A stretch of 64,000 nt of DNA from Isoetes taiwanensis (taxonomy: Eukaryota; Streptophyta; Lycopodiopsida; Isoetales; Isoetaceae): the NCBI GenBank assembly GCA_021234155.1, contig JAJEKV010000003.1, positions 17,284,386-17,348,385 of the forward strand. Reading direction: 5' to 3'. Position 1 is the first letter of the stretch. Each line of letters opens with the position of its first letter. Below, in pieces: positions 1 through 13,496 of the stretch. The translations under genes were made by a program, and so were the position numbers. The notes under the pieces are model-generated. The model searched no databases. It was not told where the DNA came from and worked only from the letters and a program-made list of their open reading frames with translations.

Positions 1-591
1 GTCATTGCATACTTAGGTTGAAGGACAAGTATCAGAACAGTCTGATCTTCATGATGATAAGAATCAAGTTGAAAAATGAAGAACTCAGTTGCATTTAGGG
101 TCAAGACCTTCACTTGAGGTAAGATAATAATTAAGTTAAATTGTTTCAATGGTTCGAGGTCATAAGATTAAAGAAGTGCATGTGGGATATTGTTTATAAG
201 AAAACCCAGCTGGGCTCGCGAACGGAAATTTGCCTGTGGGATATTGTTGAGCAGAGAAGAAAATAGAAACACCAGGAAATCTGGCTTGCCGAGCTCAATG
301 CACCGACTGTTCTTGGAATTAAGGAAGCATGGAATGTGATTGAAAATATGCCGGAGTAGACAGAAGAATCGTGAAGCAAATTTGAGTGCTTGGGCTCTCG
401 AGGGATTGTACAAAGTAAACGGATATGATTGCTACAGTAAATAAGTCATATCCATATGAACAGTGCATGCTATGATTCTTGTAATGGTTTAACAAATATT
501 TTAAGACATTGCTCTAGGCTCAAGGTTGTCTCCATATATTTGTGCTAACTAGCTTGTGTTGTTTGGATTAGCATATCTTTAAAATCCTTCA
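1..591 (+). repeat. copia 5' LTR, truncated by window edge
   Basis: This stretch matches 27375-27965 base for base apart from about eight substitutions. It ends in TCCTTCA at 591, directly followed by the tRNA primer site. The LTR terminal inverted repeat is TGAAGGA/TCCTTCA; the left half lies before the window. Without the LINE tail found in the 3' copy, about 73 bases of this LTR should be missing on the left. Confidence 0.93.
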
Positions 592-592
592 T

Positions 593-604
593 TGGTATCA
601 GAGC
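593..604 (+). promoter_or_regulatory. copia primer-binding site, initiator Met-tRNA type
   Basis: TGGTATCAGAGC lies two bases after the LTR end. It is the standard plant copia primer site complementary to the 3' end of initiator tRNA-Met, where minus-strand DNA synthesis starts. Confidence 0.9.
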
Positions 605-609
605 CAACA

Positions 610-678
610 ATGTCAAAAAGATTTGGAGCAAACCTGTTGACATCTATTGAAGTGTTTAAGGGAGACACAGGTTTTCAA
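610..678 (+). pseudogene. copia gag, first 23 codons
   Basis: The first ATG after the primer site opens a frame starting MSKRFGANLLTSIEVFKGD, the usual N-terminus of plant copia Gag, and reads through TGFQ. It is then cut by a large insertion. Joining codon 23 to base 22872 restores a continuous Gag frame (GDTGFQ followed by VWKHGIRQ), so the break is a clean insertion. An in-frame TTG at 592 lies inside the primer site, so ATG 610 is the better start. Confidence 0.85.
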
Positions 679-1067
679 CACACAAACCATTACATCCAAC
701 ACTTTAAAATTAAACCCCCCTTGAAACCCCCTTTGGTTTGGGTGCATATTCACACGGGGGGTGACGTAGGGCAGCGAGAGCTCCTAAAATTATGTTTCGC
801 ATGTACAAAACCAACACCATGTAGTATATTACTACAAATCTTATAGTATTTTGCAAAACTTATTATACAGTATAGCAAATTTTGTACATGCATACCCCAC
901 AAATGAGGAACTTTACGTACGGTGTAGATTAAGGAATAAAGAGTGAATATGCCTATCCAACAGCTCTCGATGCCCGGAGTCACCCCCCGTGTGAATATGC
1001 ACCCAAACCAAAGGGGGTTTCAAGGGGGATTTAATTTTAAAGTGTTGGATGTAATGGTTTGTGTGTT
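679..1067. mobile_element. MITE-like element with about 105-bp terminal inverted repeats
   Basis: The stretch 679-782 (starting CACACAAACCATTACATCC) reappears as its reverse complement at about 962-1067, with only a few mismatches and one or two indels. The roughly 180-bp centre is AT-rich and holds a smaller inverted pair (CGCATGTACAAAA near 797, TTTTGTACATGC near 880). There is no coding capacity. This is the structure of a long-TIR MITE or foldback element. I see no direct repeat at its outer ends; its left end coincides exactly with the left end of the larger insertion, so it may be that element's terminus rather than a separate insertion. Confidence 0.75.
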
Positions 1068-1480
1068 AACCAAAAAAAATTTTGGCCCCTTCGGGGCCTT
1101 AAGAATTGACGAACGAACTAGAAAAAATTCATAATGATATTATATGTGTGTGTTATTATTATACGTGTTATTATATGTTATTATATGTGTTATATTGATA
1201 AAAGGATAAATGTGATGAGGATAGAAAAGAAAAGCCTGTCATAATGATGTTGACATATTGACGTAATATGGATCCAACCGTCAATGTAGACCAAGACAAG
1301 ATAAAATATATCCTTGTCATTGGAGCTGGGAGAATCTACCAGAACCACAAAACAAGCACCATACCATGCTTCCATACCATGCTTATAGCCCAAGGAACAC
1401 TGGAACACTAGATTCTCGTTAGAATATACATTAAGAATAATGAGTGGACATATAGTTTATTAAAACAAATAGCTTTGAAA
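1068..1480. other. AT-rich non-coding stretch with GGCCCC hairpin
   Basis: It holds a short hairpin (TTGGCCCCTTCGGGGCC, about 1080-1097), then a low-complexity run of TTATTATATG-type repeats (about 1135-1200). No protein or RNA gene recognised. Confidence 0.5.
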
Positions 1481-1573
1481 GTGCCCCCTAGGATTTGAAC
1501 CTAGGCATGGCCAGCAAGAAAAAAAAAATAACCTAACATCTTGAGCCGAGCTAACGAATAGATCGTGCCACCA
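1481..1573 (-). ncRNA. tRNA-like sequence, possible SINE head
   Basis: On the minus strand there is a perfect T-arm, CTAGG-TTCAAAT-CCTAG, which is also a good pol III B box (GGTTCAAATCC). About 45 bases upstream is an A-box-like TTAGCTCGGC. The acceptor ends do not pair, and a run of T replaces the anticodon arm region, so it is not a functional tRNA. A tRNA-derived SINE 5' part or a decayed tRNA copy are both possible; no SINE tail was recognised. Confidence 0.3.
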
Positions 1574-1784
1574 ACTCAAAATTTATAGATGTCTTCTTCC
1601 ATTTAGCAACCAAATAAATTTAATAATGCAATAAGTAATACCCATTGGCTGCAGCTTGTGTGCTAGGTATGAAGACAACAGGCAAGGCTATGACATAAAA
1701 GAATGTTAGCAGCAAGTCTAGCTAATATACAGCTATGAACGTGCTTTCATTGTCATCTTTGTGGTACAAAAAAATAGGGCCATG

Positions 1785-4262
1785 TGTTGAAGGTATTCCT
1801 GGCAAAACCTTCAACCTCAGTGGTTTAGAACCTCCAGGTTGCTTAAGGCAACCACTCTGAGTGCAAAAGTTCCAGAAAGAATCACAAAAAATCACTAGGA
1901 GTGTGTTTCCCTGAAGAGAAAAAAGTCTGCCTCACAAAATCTCTTGCAGAATGTGATCTATGGGGCTATGGGTGTGGATATCACTCCTTGATGTTCTCAA
2001 CACTTGTCACTAACAGACTGCAAAAGCTCAATGAGGTCAGAGTAGGCTAGGCAGGCGAGATTCAAATCACTGACCCAGTCAATTTTTGGTCAATATCCCT
2101 GACAGAGAGCTGATATTTGGAACTCGATATTGGTGATGAATTTTTTGGGACTATCAACTCTATCTTTCTCAGATTTGTCTGCACACCAGGGGCCAACTAT
2201 TCTTTCTGACCAGAAAGGATCCAATTTTTTCTTTTGATAATTCTTAGCCTAAGACTGTAAGAAGAAAATGTTCTTGAAAGATACCGCTTTTGTAAGGGTC
2301 AACCGCGACGTATCTAATGTCGTCTACTTCCACATACTTTGTTTGACAGATTGAAGTTCAAACAATGGCTCTCCCATGCTCCACACCACAGCAATACCTC
2401 ATGTTCTAACAATGCCAACTTTCCATTGCAATGCAGGGATTTGGCTTTTGCACTTTCTAAGGGTTTGTGATACAGGTAGACAAAACACAGCTAGCAATGT
2501 GCACGGGCACTAGATACTCACGCTATGACAATAAAGCTATGATAATTTTGCTTTTTTGAAAAGATCACAAAGCAACTCAAACAAACCGGCCGCAAAAGGT
2601 CGGATTTTCAATTGAATCACCACTCGAAGATACAATATAACATCCCAAGCTCGGGGTCTTGGGCACGATCAAATAGGTGCACATAAAAAAATCCGGAGAA
2701 TTAAGTCAATAATCCGGATCAAAGGTAAACTTAGGAGGTCGAGGATCAAGCTCAAGGTTGTCAAGCGGTCCTTCTTCAAAGCCAAAAATCTTCTTTGCCT
2801 TCAAGCCCTCGAAACTCTTAAAGGCGAAAAATCCCCTTTTGTAGAATGTACCGTTAGCTGAAATCTTCATCATTTCTTTCAATTCTTCTCGTCTTTTAGC
2901 CCGCACTAAGTATTCATGGCATTAATCATAATGATTCGGCAGTTTAGGTGCTGAATTAATGGTTTGTTAGGTCGCCTGAACGGATCTTGGCATTTTCCAA
3001 GTTTAGGTTTCGGCAGTTCAAGAGAAATATCCCACGTGCCCAATTCAATTTAGCGTACAAAGTATATAAGGCCCAAAAATTGATTTCTTCTCGATTATTA
3101 AGCGTGCAAAGTCCACGTGGGATTCGGTACCATCCACTTCCACACGCCCTGGGATGCTCCACGCTTGGGGGGATTGGCTTGGGAGAGAAATTAGGCTAGG
3201 GGGGGGGTAGATAGGAAAAATTTTTGCACCCCTTACACCCTATGGCACGATTCCCTAGAACACATATACCATGCCTAAAATAAGGCCTTTTCTCAAATTC
3301 TTTTTTTTTTTGGGAATCTCTTTTGTGCCCTATAATATTCTGGGGTCTTTTTTCACCATAGAGCTCTTTGGAGTTTGGAAAAAATTTGGGGAGTGGATGA
3401 AGTGGCATTTGAAACACATGGCATGGCTAGGTAGTGTGACATGGCCAATGGGAATGATGACGTGTCACCCACTTGAATTTGAAAAATTCTCTAGTCAAAA
3501 TTTTTAGAATGATGTGGAGATGATGTGTGTGAATGATGAGGTGTCAAAAGTGATGTGGCAACAATGATATTTTGAAATGAATTTTGATTTGAATGAGAGT
3601 TTGAGATGAAAAGGATGAAATGGTGATGGGTGTAATGTGTGTAGTAAGGTGTAGGGGACTTGGTACATCTAGTGCTCATTAGGAAGCCAAAAATTTTGTG
3701 GAGCATCTTTGAAGCATCTTTGAGGCATATTTGAATTTTTAGCATTTCCCTTAGGGATTTTGCAAGCCTCTCTACATTTTGCTCAAGTTGCATGGAATGT
3801 TGACTTCATAAGCAAAGTTATGACTAAGTCAAGTCTCTCTTGAACTAGTGGATGATGAAGCAAGTGGGTGTTTTATGAAGGTGTATTTTGACTAGAAAGA
3901 ACTTTCAAGGTCAAGTTTGACTTTGGGAGGTATATGAGGAAGGAGTCAAGGTTCAATGCTATTTGGGATGGTGGAGTGGATGAGGATGGAAATAAAAAAA
4001 AATGCCAAAGATGCCAAGCTCATAAATGATTACATACCATGGAATGCTCTTCAAGGGGTCTTCTTTCTCTTCTTCTCTACACTTCCTATGCTTGTTTGAC
4101 CTTTTGCATCTCTTGAGTGACTTGAGTCAATTGTCCTTCCTTTGCTCTTCAAACTTGAGTGTATGCTAGTGAAGCATTCTCCTAATATCTTGCAAATTGA
4201 ACCAAACCGATAGGATCAAGACTAATATATGCTTGGCTCTTACATGCTGCCATAGCATGGCA
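1785..4262 (-). repeat. gypsy array LTR 1 (3' LTR of unit 1)
   Basis: It begins TGTTGAAGG right after target repeat CCATG and runs to GCATGGCA, where unit 1 internal sequence starts. It aligns along its whole length with the two other LTRs. Differences cluster at CAG/CTG and homopolymers. No clear polypurine tract is visible on the minus strand beside this LTR, which is odd for a 3' LTR. Confidence 0.88.
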
Positions 4263-7200
4263 AAGATTATGCCAAACAAAAGAGAAGGCTGGTCTTCCAA
4301 ACCCTTTTGACTAGTCGCTTGATGACTCTTGACATGTTCTCCAGCCGGTTGCCAATATGAGAATATGGTTGGCAACTCAATGACCTCGCATATGGATTGA
4401 AGGTGATAGATTTGATATTATGAACGTGCATATGATGCTACTTTCGAGATGAACCCCGCATGGAAAATAAATCTCTTTAGTTATGAGAAGTCGCAGGATG
4501 GTGGTATGACAAAGCCTTGGGAAATTTATTGGCAATGTAGGAGGAGTTTCGATGCAATGAGGTCAACTCTTGATCGATGACGATGGAGATAAACATGGGA
4601 ATGCACCTGCATGTGAAGATAAAGCTTGTTAGTATGAGTGAGTTGCCGGTGTGGAGGCAATGTCGGCAACTCCGATGATGGAGATCAATGTAGTGCAATG
4701 GAAGAGATGTGTGACGACATGCTCGATGCACCTGCGCATGGAACTATGATCATTAGTATCAATTCACTCCTTCCGCTTGATCACAATCTGCATAGCAACA
4801 CTTATAAATTCATTAACACACAAATAATAACCCTAAAGCGTAACTAAATTTACTAAGACAGCCTAACTGATCTAGTTTTAACCATATGTATTAACTATAC
4901 CTAGCTACATCTTACCACGTAGATTTCGCTTAAACAGAGCAAGGGCAACATGTTGTTGCCAATACCTTTTAGGTGCACAATGTTGATAGGGTTCATCAAT
5001 TCTCTCGCCATCAAGAATATCCTTCAACCAATATGAATCCTTGCCACCGTCCCTATTACTTCAAATGGTCCCTCCCAAAGATTTTCAAATTTTGTTGCCA
5101 TATCTTCCCTTGCTTTGTTCCACTTTAACACTAACTCTCCTTCTTTCAAGACTCCCCTCAGAATTTATGTGTCGCTTTGAAGGCTGCAATATCCTTGGCC
5201 TTTTTCCTTATTATTGCATTCTCAAATTCATATCTATGCTCCTCAAGCTGCATCAATCTCACAAATCTGTCTTTTAGAGCATTATCCATTTCCAAATTTA
5301 TCCGATAGGCCACCGAGTGATGGAAGCTCTAATTCTATAGGCAATACCGATTCTATCCCATACACTAAACCGAAAGGGGTGTGCTTTGTAGCCACTTTGA
5401 TGGTAGTTCCAGATGCCCAAAGTGCATCATGAAGTTTCAAATGCCAATCCTTTCTTGAAACACCGATGGTCTTCTTCAGATTGACTTGAGAGTCTTATTG
5501 GTTGACTCTGCCCGCCATTTCCCCGAGGGTAATAGGATGAACTCTTGGTGTGTTTGACTTTCAAGGTGGCTAGAAGTAATGCAATTGTATGGTTGATGAA
5601 TTGGTCTGCCTCTATCGTAAAACAATTTTGAAAGGGATACCAAATCGCACGTATATTTTCATGTAGAAACCTTGCAAGAGCTTGGGCATTGGCTTCTCTC
5701 AAAGGAATTGCCTCTGCCCATTTGGTAAAGTAATCAGGGCAACTAATATAAACCGGTGCCGAAATGAGGAAGGTGGGTCTATGGGGCCTATAAAATCCAA
5801 ATCCCCACATTTGAAAAGGTCCAGGGGAAATTATGGCGCTCGTATACCTGGTTGCAAGGTTCTTTTGCCAAAAATCGCATTTGTGGCAGCATTTTATAGC
5901 TTCATAACAATCCTTAAAGAGAGTAGGCCAAAAGTATCCTCGACCTTAAAATCTTTTTTGTCATGTGTTCAACTGCAAAGTGTCCCCACAAACTCCCTCA
6001 TGACACGCCTCAATTATCATTCTAGCCTCTTCCTTATCCACACATCTCAAAGAAGACTCCTGCCTTGTCAACTTTGCATAGGATCCCCTCAATTAGACTG
6101 AACTTCTTGCATTTGTCCCTAAATCTCCTTTCTTTGACCGACACTCAAGTTCTTAGGTAACTCATTGCTTTCCAAATAGTTTCTGATGTCAAATTGCCAA
6201 TCAATGTTTTCTCGATCAACAGAGATCAAGTTTGTTAGATTGTCATCAACACACAAACCATCTTGATCTTCATGCTCAAACAACACAAGTGGAAGGTAGG
6301 AGCTGGGATTCTCGATCAACTTTACCACCTTTACAAGAATATCATAAGCTTGATCTTACAAGCCCACCTGCACAATTTGGCCTTTGGCTCGCTTTTTGCA
6401 AATAGGAGTGAGAAAGGATTTTGCCTCATGAGCACTTGCACCTGATTGTTTTGCGTAAGATGTCCTTGCCTTTCTATCAAAAACATCGTGGGCTGCTGCA
6501 CTCTTCTCCAACCTGGATATCTAATCTCAAGATCGTACCACATTTTGCTTGCAAAAGTAATCACATGATCCCCTTTGTAACAAAGCCACACCAATTGCTT
6601 TCTTTGTCACACTGATGTAAGCTTTGAAGGGCTTCTCTAGATCAGGAGGTTTTAGCAGGATAGATTTGCAAATGGCATCAATGATTTTGTCAAAAGAATT
6701 TTGGCATTGCTCATCCCAATCTACTAGGATGTGTTTGCTTTCACTTTTGGAGAACTTCCCAACCTTTGTGAGGCTGGAGATTGGGCTTATGGTGTGGGAA
6801 AAATGAGGGACATACATTCTCAAGAAGCTGGTCATCCCTATGAAGCTCTTAACCTGTTTGAGGGTTTTTGGAGGTGTCAATCTCCTTAGGGCTTCAATCT
6901 TACTGTCAGATATTTGAACTCCTGCTGTAGACACTACATGCCCAAGCAATTCCCCTTTTGATGATAAAAAAACACACTTTTTGGGGTTCAAACTCACTCC
7001 CCCCTTTCTACACAAGTCAAACAACATGGTTAGCATATCAAAATGTCTTTCCAGAGAAGTTCCCAAACAAAGATCATCCAAAAATACACGAAAAATGTTA
7101 GCTGGCATTTCTTTAAAAATTGCATCCATGGCTCTTTGAATGTTGCGTAGCATTCATCAATCCAAATGGCATTCTTTTCATGGCAAATGTTCCCCAAGGT

Positions 7201-10200
7201 GTGATAAATGAAGTTTTTGGCTGATCACCTTCCTTGATGCTTATCTGATTAAAACCTGAAAAGCCATCTAAGAATGAGTAAATTTCTTTACCTCGCTACA
7301 AAGATGCAACACCTCCTCCAGAAATGGCAAAGGGTAACAATCTTTGACAAGAGCTTTATTTAAATCTCTATAGTCTATGCATCCTAATGGCCTTGTTTTT
7401 CTTTTCAACAGAACAATGCAAGATAGCCATTCGTGGTTCACAATTTCAAGAATCACACCTGATCTTTCATTTTGTATAATTCTTCCTTGATTAGACCTAA
7501 TAGAGAGGCATTGATTCTTCTTAGCTTTTGTATGACAGGTTTCATACCTCCCTTTATTTTAATTTCAAATTCACAAATGTTTTTGTCAATTCCCACCAGC
7601 TCATCATAATCCCAAGCAAAGACATCCTTCCAATCATCAAAAAAATTTGGTAACCAAAGCATTATCCTCTTCTCTCAACAAATCTCCAACATATAACACC
7701 CTATCTAGACCCTTCTTATTGACCTTGACTTCCCTTACCCGCTTGTCTTCACTTGCATTGATTACCGTGGATGGGGTATAGTCATTGCTTGCATCTCTTC
7801 TCACAAGTTCCTCCTCTTGAATTGCTCCCTCACCAAATGTTCCAAAGAGCACACTTCGCACAACGAAGTCCGCTTCACCATTCTCGCTCCCTTGAACATG
7901 GCAGAGTTCCTGTGTATCAAAATCCTTCGGGCCCCAAAGATGGCTTGACTTTTGAGCTGCAACATGTCCTCATTCTTGGCCTGATATTCTCCCCGATATT
8001 TGCCTCGCAGACGAGCCGAGAGTCTCCAAAGATGATCACATTCCCCGATGTTTAGATTTTTGCCTCTTGAAGACCTCGCAATCAATGCCTTATATTCTCG
8101 CCATATTAGAAGTGACATTAGGATGAATTCTTCCTACTTTAGCCAAGAACCCGCTTTGAGGCGCCCTTGAGAATAGCAGCGTAAGATGCCACATTAAGCC
8201 TTTTGGAAACACCACCATCAAACCATAAATAAGCAAAATTACTCAACCTCGGTTGAAGCCAACTCCTTTGAGATTTTTATGCTAGACTCCAACTCTCATC
8301 AGATCCAGCTCAAATTCTCCACATGGATGTGATATCAACATTTCTTCTTCAATGAAATTCATGCTTTCAAACTCTCCTATCTTATTATACAATGTTACCT
8401 TTTTTCTTGCCATTTGAGATGGTACATTCTCCTTTTGACCACACAGCCTAGCATCTACCAGAAAAAGCCACCTTCTGCCCAAAAAGTAAGTCATAAATAT
8501 CTGATTTGTCCCCTATTCCTTCAAAAGCAACCACCACAAAGTTAGTCGCAACCATTATTCCTTCAACATCAATAGGCACATTGCTAACTATTCCCACCGG
8601 ATTGATTTTAGAATTAGAGAAAGATTTCAAGATCATTGGAGCCTTCTTGTTCACTTCTAGACCACACAGCCTCATGACATGGTGTGGCATCACGCTCAAG
8701 GGTGATCCTCCATCTAGCGTAACTTTGGTTAATATTTTCCCTTCCATTTTAGCAACACAGTGAAAGCTCCAGATCACTATCTTCCCCGGGTGAGCATGTG
8801 CTCATCAATGTGATTTGTCAGGGCAAACTCATCTTCCTTAGTAAGATTGAGCACTTTTCTTCTGTAAGAAGGGGCTATCTTGAGCAGGGTCAGCAAATCT
8901 ACACAGATTTTAGAATTCTTCAATAAATATTCAAAATCCTCACAGTCTTTTTCCTTCTTGACAAATTTTTTGGCAGAGGGAGGAGGCACAAATACGCTTG
9001 CTCAAAGATCTTTATGTTTCAAAATCTCAACTTCTTCGCTTCTTGGTTCTTTCTCTTTGGCATTATTCATCCTTCCGGTGTGGACAGCCCATAATCTCCT
9101 CTTGCTCTTCAACTTCCTCGCACAAACCTTATAGATGCACTTGGTTCACCAATTTTAGATTTTTCTTGTCTGGCAAAATATTCCTTGACACTGCATCTAT
9201 CCTCGTAATGTCCTACAGCCTTACAAAATTCACACACAGGGCATTCTTTACCAAAATGACCTCTTTTTCCACACCTAGTGCATGGCCTATACCAGCAATA
9301 ATAATCAAGAATGAGTATCTCTAAAGCAAAGGCACACATGGGGGTAAGTTTTCTTTTCAAATTTTGAGTTCTTCAACTCTTGCGCTTGTTTAGTTACCTC
9401 AACCAATGCCTCAGATACCTTGGTGATCTCTGCTCTTACATCTGCTGCAGGAGCCTCATCATCTTCCATCTTAACCTTTTTCTTTTCCTTTTGGATAGCA
9501 TAGACAGGCACAGGTGCTGATCCCATACACTCCTGCTCATAATCTGAAAAAGGATCACTTGGTGAGTGCATTTCATCCGGTAAGTATGATATCATATCAA
9601 GCAATTTCAAAGAGCTTTGGTGAAAGCCTTGTGTATTGTATCAAATCCCCCTGTTTTTTTGAATCTTCAAAAGCTTTTCGTATTCTTGGTCTCGCTGCTC
9701 AATCCCCGATAAAAAAAAGCCACTAGATGCAATGTATGGTTAGGAACATGATTGATTTGGCATTTGACAAGATAGTGATTGAATCTTTTCGACATACCGG
9801 CCGCACACTTTCACCATGTTTGATGCTAAAAGTTTGCAACTCAAATATTAAATCTTGAGGGTCCAAGACTCTTCCAAACCTTGCTAGAAACTTTTTACCA
9901 GTTCTTCCCAAGAATTGGTGCCTAAACCTATAACATATTCTAACCAAGCCCTTACCTCATCATTCTTGAAACATTTCTTAAACTCGTAAAACTTACACCT
10001 TTTTTGTGACCATATTCTTGATAGTATTCTTCAAAGGTCTTGAGGAAATTGTTGGCATTCATGCTCGGATCAAAAAACGTGGACCTGAGTAGGCACATTT
10101 AACTCGGTATTGATAAGGCATGCCCGCAGCTGCTTGTATGGTGACAAGAGGTGTAGCAAGAGCTTCCCGATTATCCCGGTCTCAAAGAGGCTCGGATGTC

Positions 10201-10256
10201 TCATTAACTCTTCTTGGTGCCATGAGTCAAGATGATCTCTTGTAGAACCTCCAAAA
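4263..10256 (-). pseudogene. gypsy unit 1 internal region, badly frame-broken
   Basis: It is the same length and order as unit 2, but every domain is broken by small indels. Reading right to left: gag 10250-8790 with two CCHC knuckles (CTRCGKRGHFGKEC and CEFCKAVGHYEDRC, about 9200-9290); protease about 8790-8290 (DGGSPLSVMP; FGQKVAF near the end); extra RNase H about 8240-7850, here keeping the last motif as NGEADF; RT about 7760-6650 with FLDD near 7080; degenerate RH about 6640-6190 (AYISVTKKAIGVALLQ); integrase about 6170-5040. The 770 bases beside LTR 1 (4263-5036) are non-coding. Most breaks relative to unit 2 sit at CAG/CTG, so part of this decay may be sequencing error. Confidence 0.85.
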
Positions 10257-12731
10257 TGTTGAAGGTATTCCTGGCAAAACCTTCAACCTCAGTGGTTTAG
10301 AACCTCCAGTGTTGCTTAAGGCAACCACTCGAAAGTGCAAAAGTTCCGAAAAAGAATCACAAAAATCACTAGGAGTGTGTTTCCCAAGAGAAAAAAAAAA
10401 GTCGCCTCACAAAATCTCTTGCGTAATGTGATCTATGGGGCTATGGGTGTGGATATCACTCCTTGATGTTCTCAACACTTGTCACTAACGCATCAAAAAA
10501 AGCTCAATGAGGTCGAGTAGGCTAGGGCGGGCTTAGATTCAAATCACCGACCCAAATAATTTTTGGTCAATATCCCCGACAGAGAGCGATATTTGGAACT
10601 CGATATTGGTGATGAATTTTTGGGACTATCAACTCTATCTTTCTCGATTTGTCTCGCACACCGGGGGCCAACTATTCTTTCGACCCGAAAGGATCCAATT
10701 TTTTTTTGATAATTCTTAGCCTAAGACCGTAAGAAGAAAAAAATGTTCTTGAAAGATAATGTTTTGTAAGGGTCAATCGCACGTGTATCTAATGTCGTCT
10801 ACTTCCACATACTTTGTTTGACAGATTGAAGTTCAAACAAAGGGCTCTCCCATGCTCCACACCTGTTGTGCAATACCTCATGTTCTAACAATGCCAACTT
10901 TCCATTGCAATGCGGGGATTTGGCTTTTGCACTTTCTAAGGGTTTGTGATACGTAGACAAAACACGACTAGCAATGTGCACGGGCACTAGATACTCACGC
11001 TATGACAATAAAGCTATGATAATTTTGCTTTTTTGAAAAGATCACAAAGCAACTCAAACAAACCGGCCGCAAAGGTCGGATTTTCAATTGAATCACCACC
11101 GTAAGATACAATATAACATCCCAAGCTCTGGGTCTTGGGCACGTGGATCAAATAGGTGCACATAAAAATCCGAGAATTAAGTCAATAATCCGGATCAAAG
11201 GTAAACTTAGGAGGTCGATCAAGCTCAAGGTTGTCAAGCGGGTCCTTCTTCAAAGCCAAAAATCTTCTTTGCCTTCAAGCCCTCAAACTCTTACGTGCGA
11301 AAAATCCCTTTGTAGAATGTAATCGCTCCGCTTGAAATCTTCATCATTTCTTTCAATTCTTCTGTCTTTTAGCCCGCACTAAGTATTCATGGCATTAATC
11401 ATAATGATTCGGCGTTTAGGTGCTGAATTAATGGTTTGTTAGGTCGCCTCGAACGGATCTTGGCATTTTCCAAGTTTAGGTTTCGGCAAATCAAGAGAAA
11501 TATCCCACAGGCCCAATTCAATTTAGCGTATTGTGTATATAAGGCCCAAAAATTGATTTCTTCTGATTATTGCGTGCAGTGTCCACGTGGATTCGGTATT
11601 TCCACCACTCCCACACACGGATGCTCCACGCCAGTGGGGGATTGGCTTGGGAGAGAAATTAGGCTAAGGGGGTAGATAGGAAAAATTTTTGCACCCCTTT
11701 ACACCCTATGGCACGATTCCCTAGAACACATATACCATGCCTAAAATAAGGCCTTTTCTCGAAATTTTTTTTTTAGGGGAATCTCTTTTGTGCCCTATAA
11801 TATTCTCGGGGTCTTTTTTCACCATAGAGCTCTTTTGGAGTTTGGAAAAATTTGGGGAGTGGATGAAGTGGCATTTGAAACACATGGCATGGCTAGGTAG
11901 TGTGACATGGCCAATGGGAATGATGACGTGTCAGCCCACTTGAATTTGAAAATTCTCTCTAGTCAAAATTTTTAGAATGATGTGGAGATGATGTGTGTGA
12001 ATGATGAGGTGTCAAAAGTGATGTGGCAACAATGATATTTTGAAATGAATTTTGATTTGAATGAGAGTTTGAGATGAAAAGGATGAAATGGTGATGGGTG
12101 TAATGTGTGTAGTAAGGTGTAGGGGGACTTGGTACATCTAGTGCTCATTAGGAAGCCAAAAATTTTGTGGAGCATCTTTGAAGCATCTTTGAGGCATATT
12201 TGAATTTTTAGCATTTCCCTTAGGGATTTTGCAAGCCTCTCTACATTTTGCTCAAGTTGCATGGAATGTTGACTTCATAAGCAAAGTTATGACTAAGTCA
12301 AGTCTCTCTTGAACTAGTGGATGATGAAGCAAGTGGGTGTTTTATGAAGGTGTATTTTGACTAGAAAGAACTTTCAAGGTCAAGTTTGACTTTGGGAGGT
12401 ATATGAGGAAGGAGTCAAGGTTCAATGCTATTTGGGATGGTGGAGTGGATGAGGATGGAAATAAAAAAAATGCCAAAGATGCCAAGCTCATAAATGATTA
12501 CATACCATGGAATGCTCTTCAAGGGGTCTTCTTTCTCTTCTTCTCTACACTTCCTATGCTTATTTGACCTTTTGCATCTCTTGAGTGACTTGAGTCAATT
12601 GTCCTTCCTTTGCTCTTCAAACTTGAGTGTATGCTAGTGAATCATTCTCCTAATATCTTGCAAATTGAACCAAACCGATAGGATCAAGTACTAATATATG
12701 CTTGGCTCTTACATGCCGCCATAGCATGGCA
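10257..12731 (-). repeat. gypsy array LTR 2 (shared middle LTR)
   Basis: It serves as 3' LTR of unit 2 and 5' LTR of unit 1. It starts TGTTGAAGG, preceded by the unit 1 leader (CCTCCAAAA, as before LTR 3), and ends GCATGGCA followed by unit 2 internal sequence. No target-site repeats occur at its borders, which excludes a separate nested insertion. Confidence 0.88.
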
Positions 12732-13496
12732 AAGATTATGCCAAACAAAAAGAGAAGGCTGGTCTTCCAAAATTCCCTTTTGACTAGTCGCTTGATGACT
12801 CTTGACATGTTCTCCAGCCCGGTTGCCAATATGAGAATATGGTTGGCAACTCAATGACCTGCATATGGATTGGAAGGTGATAGATTTGATATTATGAACG
12901 TGCATATGATGCTACTTTCGTGATGAACCCGCATGGAAAATAAATCTCTTTAGTTATGAGAAGTCCGCAGGATGGTGGTATGACAAACAGCTTGGGAAAT
13001 TTATTGGCAATGTAGGAGGAGTTTCGATGCAATGAGGTCAACTCTTGATCGATGACGATGGAGATAAACATGGGAATGCACCCGCATGTGAAGATAAAGC
13101 TTGTTAGTATGAGTGAGTTGTCGGTGTGGAGGCAATGTCAAGAACTCCATGATGATGGAGATCAATGTAGTGCAATGGAAGAGATGTGTGACAGACATGC
13201 TCGATGCACCGCATGGAACTATGATCATTAGTATCAATTCACTCCTTCGCTGATCACAATCGCATAGCAACACTTATAAATTCATTAACACACAAATAAT
13301 AACCCTAAAGCGTAACTAAATTTACTAAGACAGCCTAATCGATCTAGTTTTAACCATATGTATTAACTATACCTAGCTACATCTTACCACGTAGATTTTC
13401 GCTTAAACAGAGCAAGGGCAACATGTTGTTGCCAATACCTTTTTAGGTGCACAATGTTGATAGGGTTCATCAATTCTCCGCCATCAAGAATATCCT
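12732..13496. other. gypsy unit 2 non-coding stretch between INT and LTR 2
   Basis: It is homologous to 4263-5036 of unit 1. It contains no supported reading frame, and no obvious polypurine tract is seen next to the LTR on the minus strand. Confidence 0.6.

Noticed and set aside
1481-1573. Functional tRNA gene
   Set aside because: The acceptor stem does not pair and the anticodon arm is missing; only the T-arm is good.
3491-3793. Conserved 100-residue minus-strand frame in the gypsy LTRs (also 11972-12262 and 20466-20756)
   Set aside because: It is conserved only because the LTR copies are nearly identical; no start context or known motif.
10257-12731. Middle LTR as a separate later insertion or solo LTR
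   Set aside because: It has no target duplication and its borders are the normal internal-LTR junctions on both sides.
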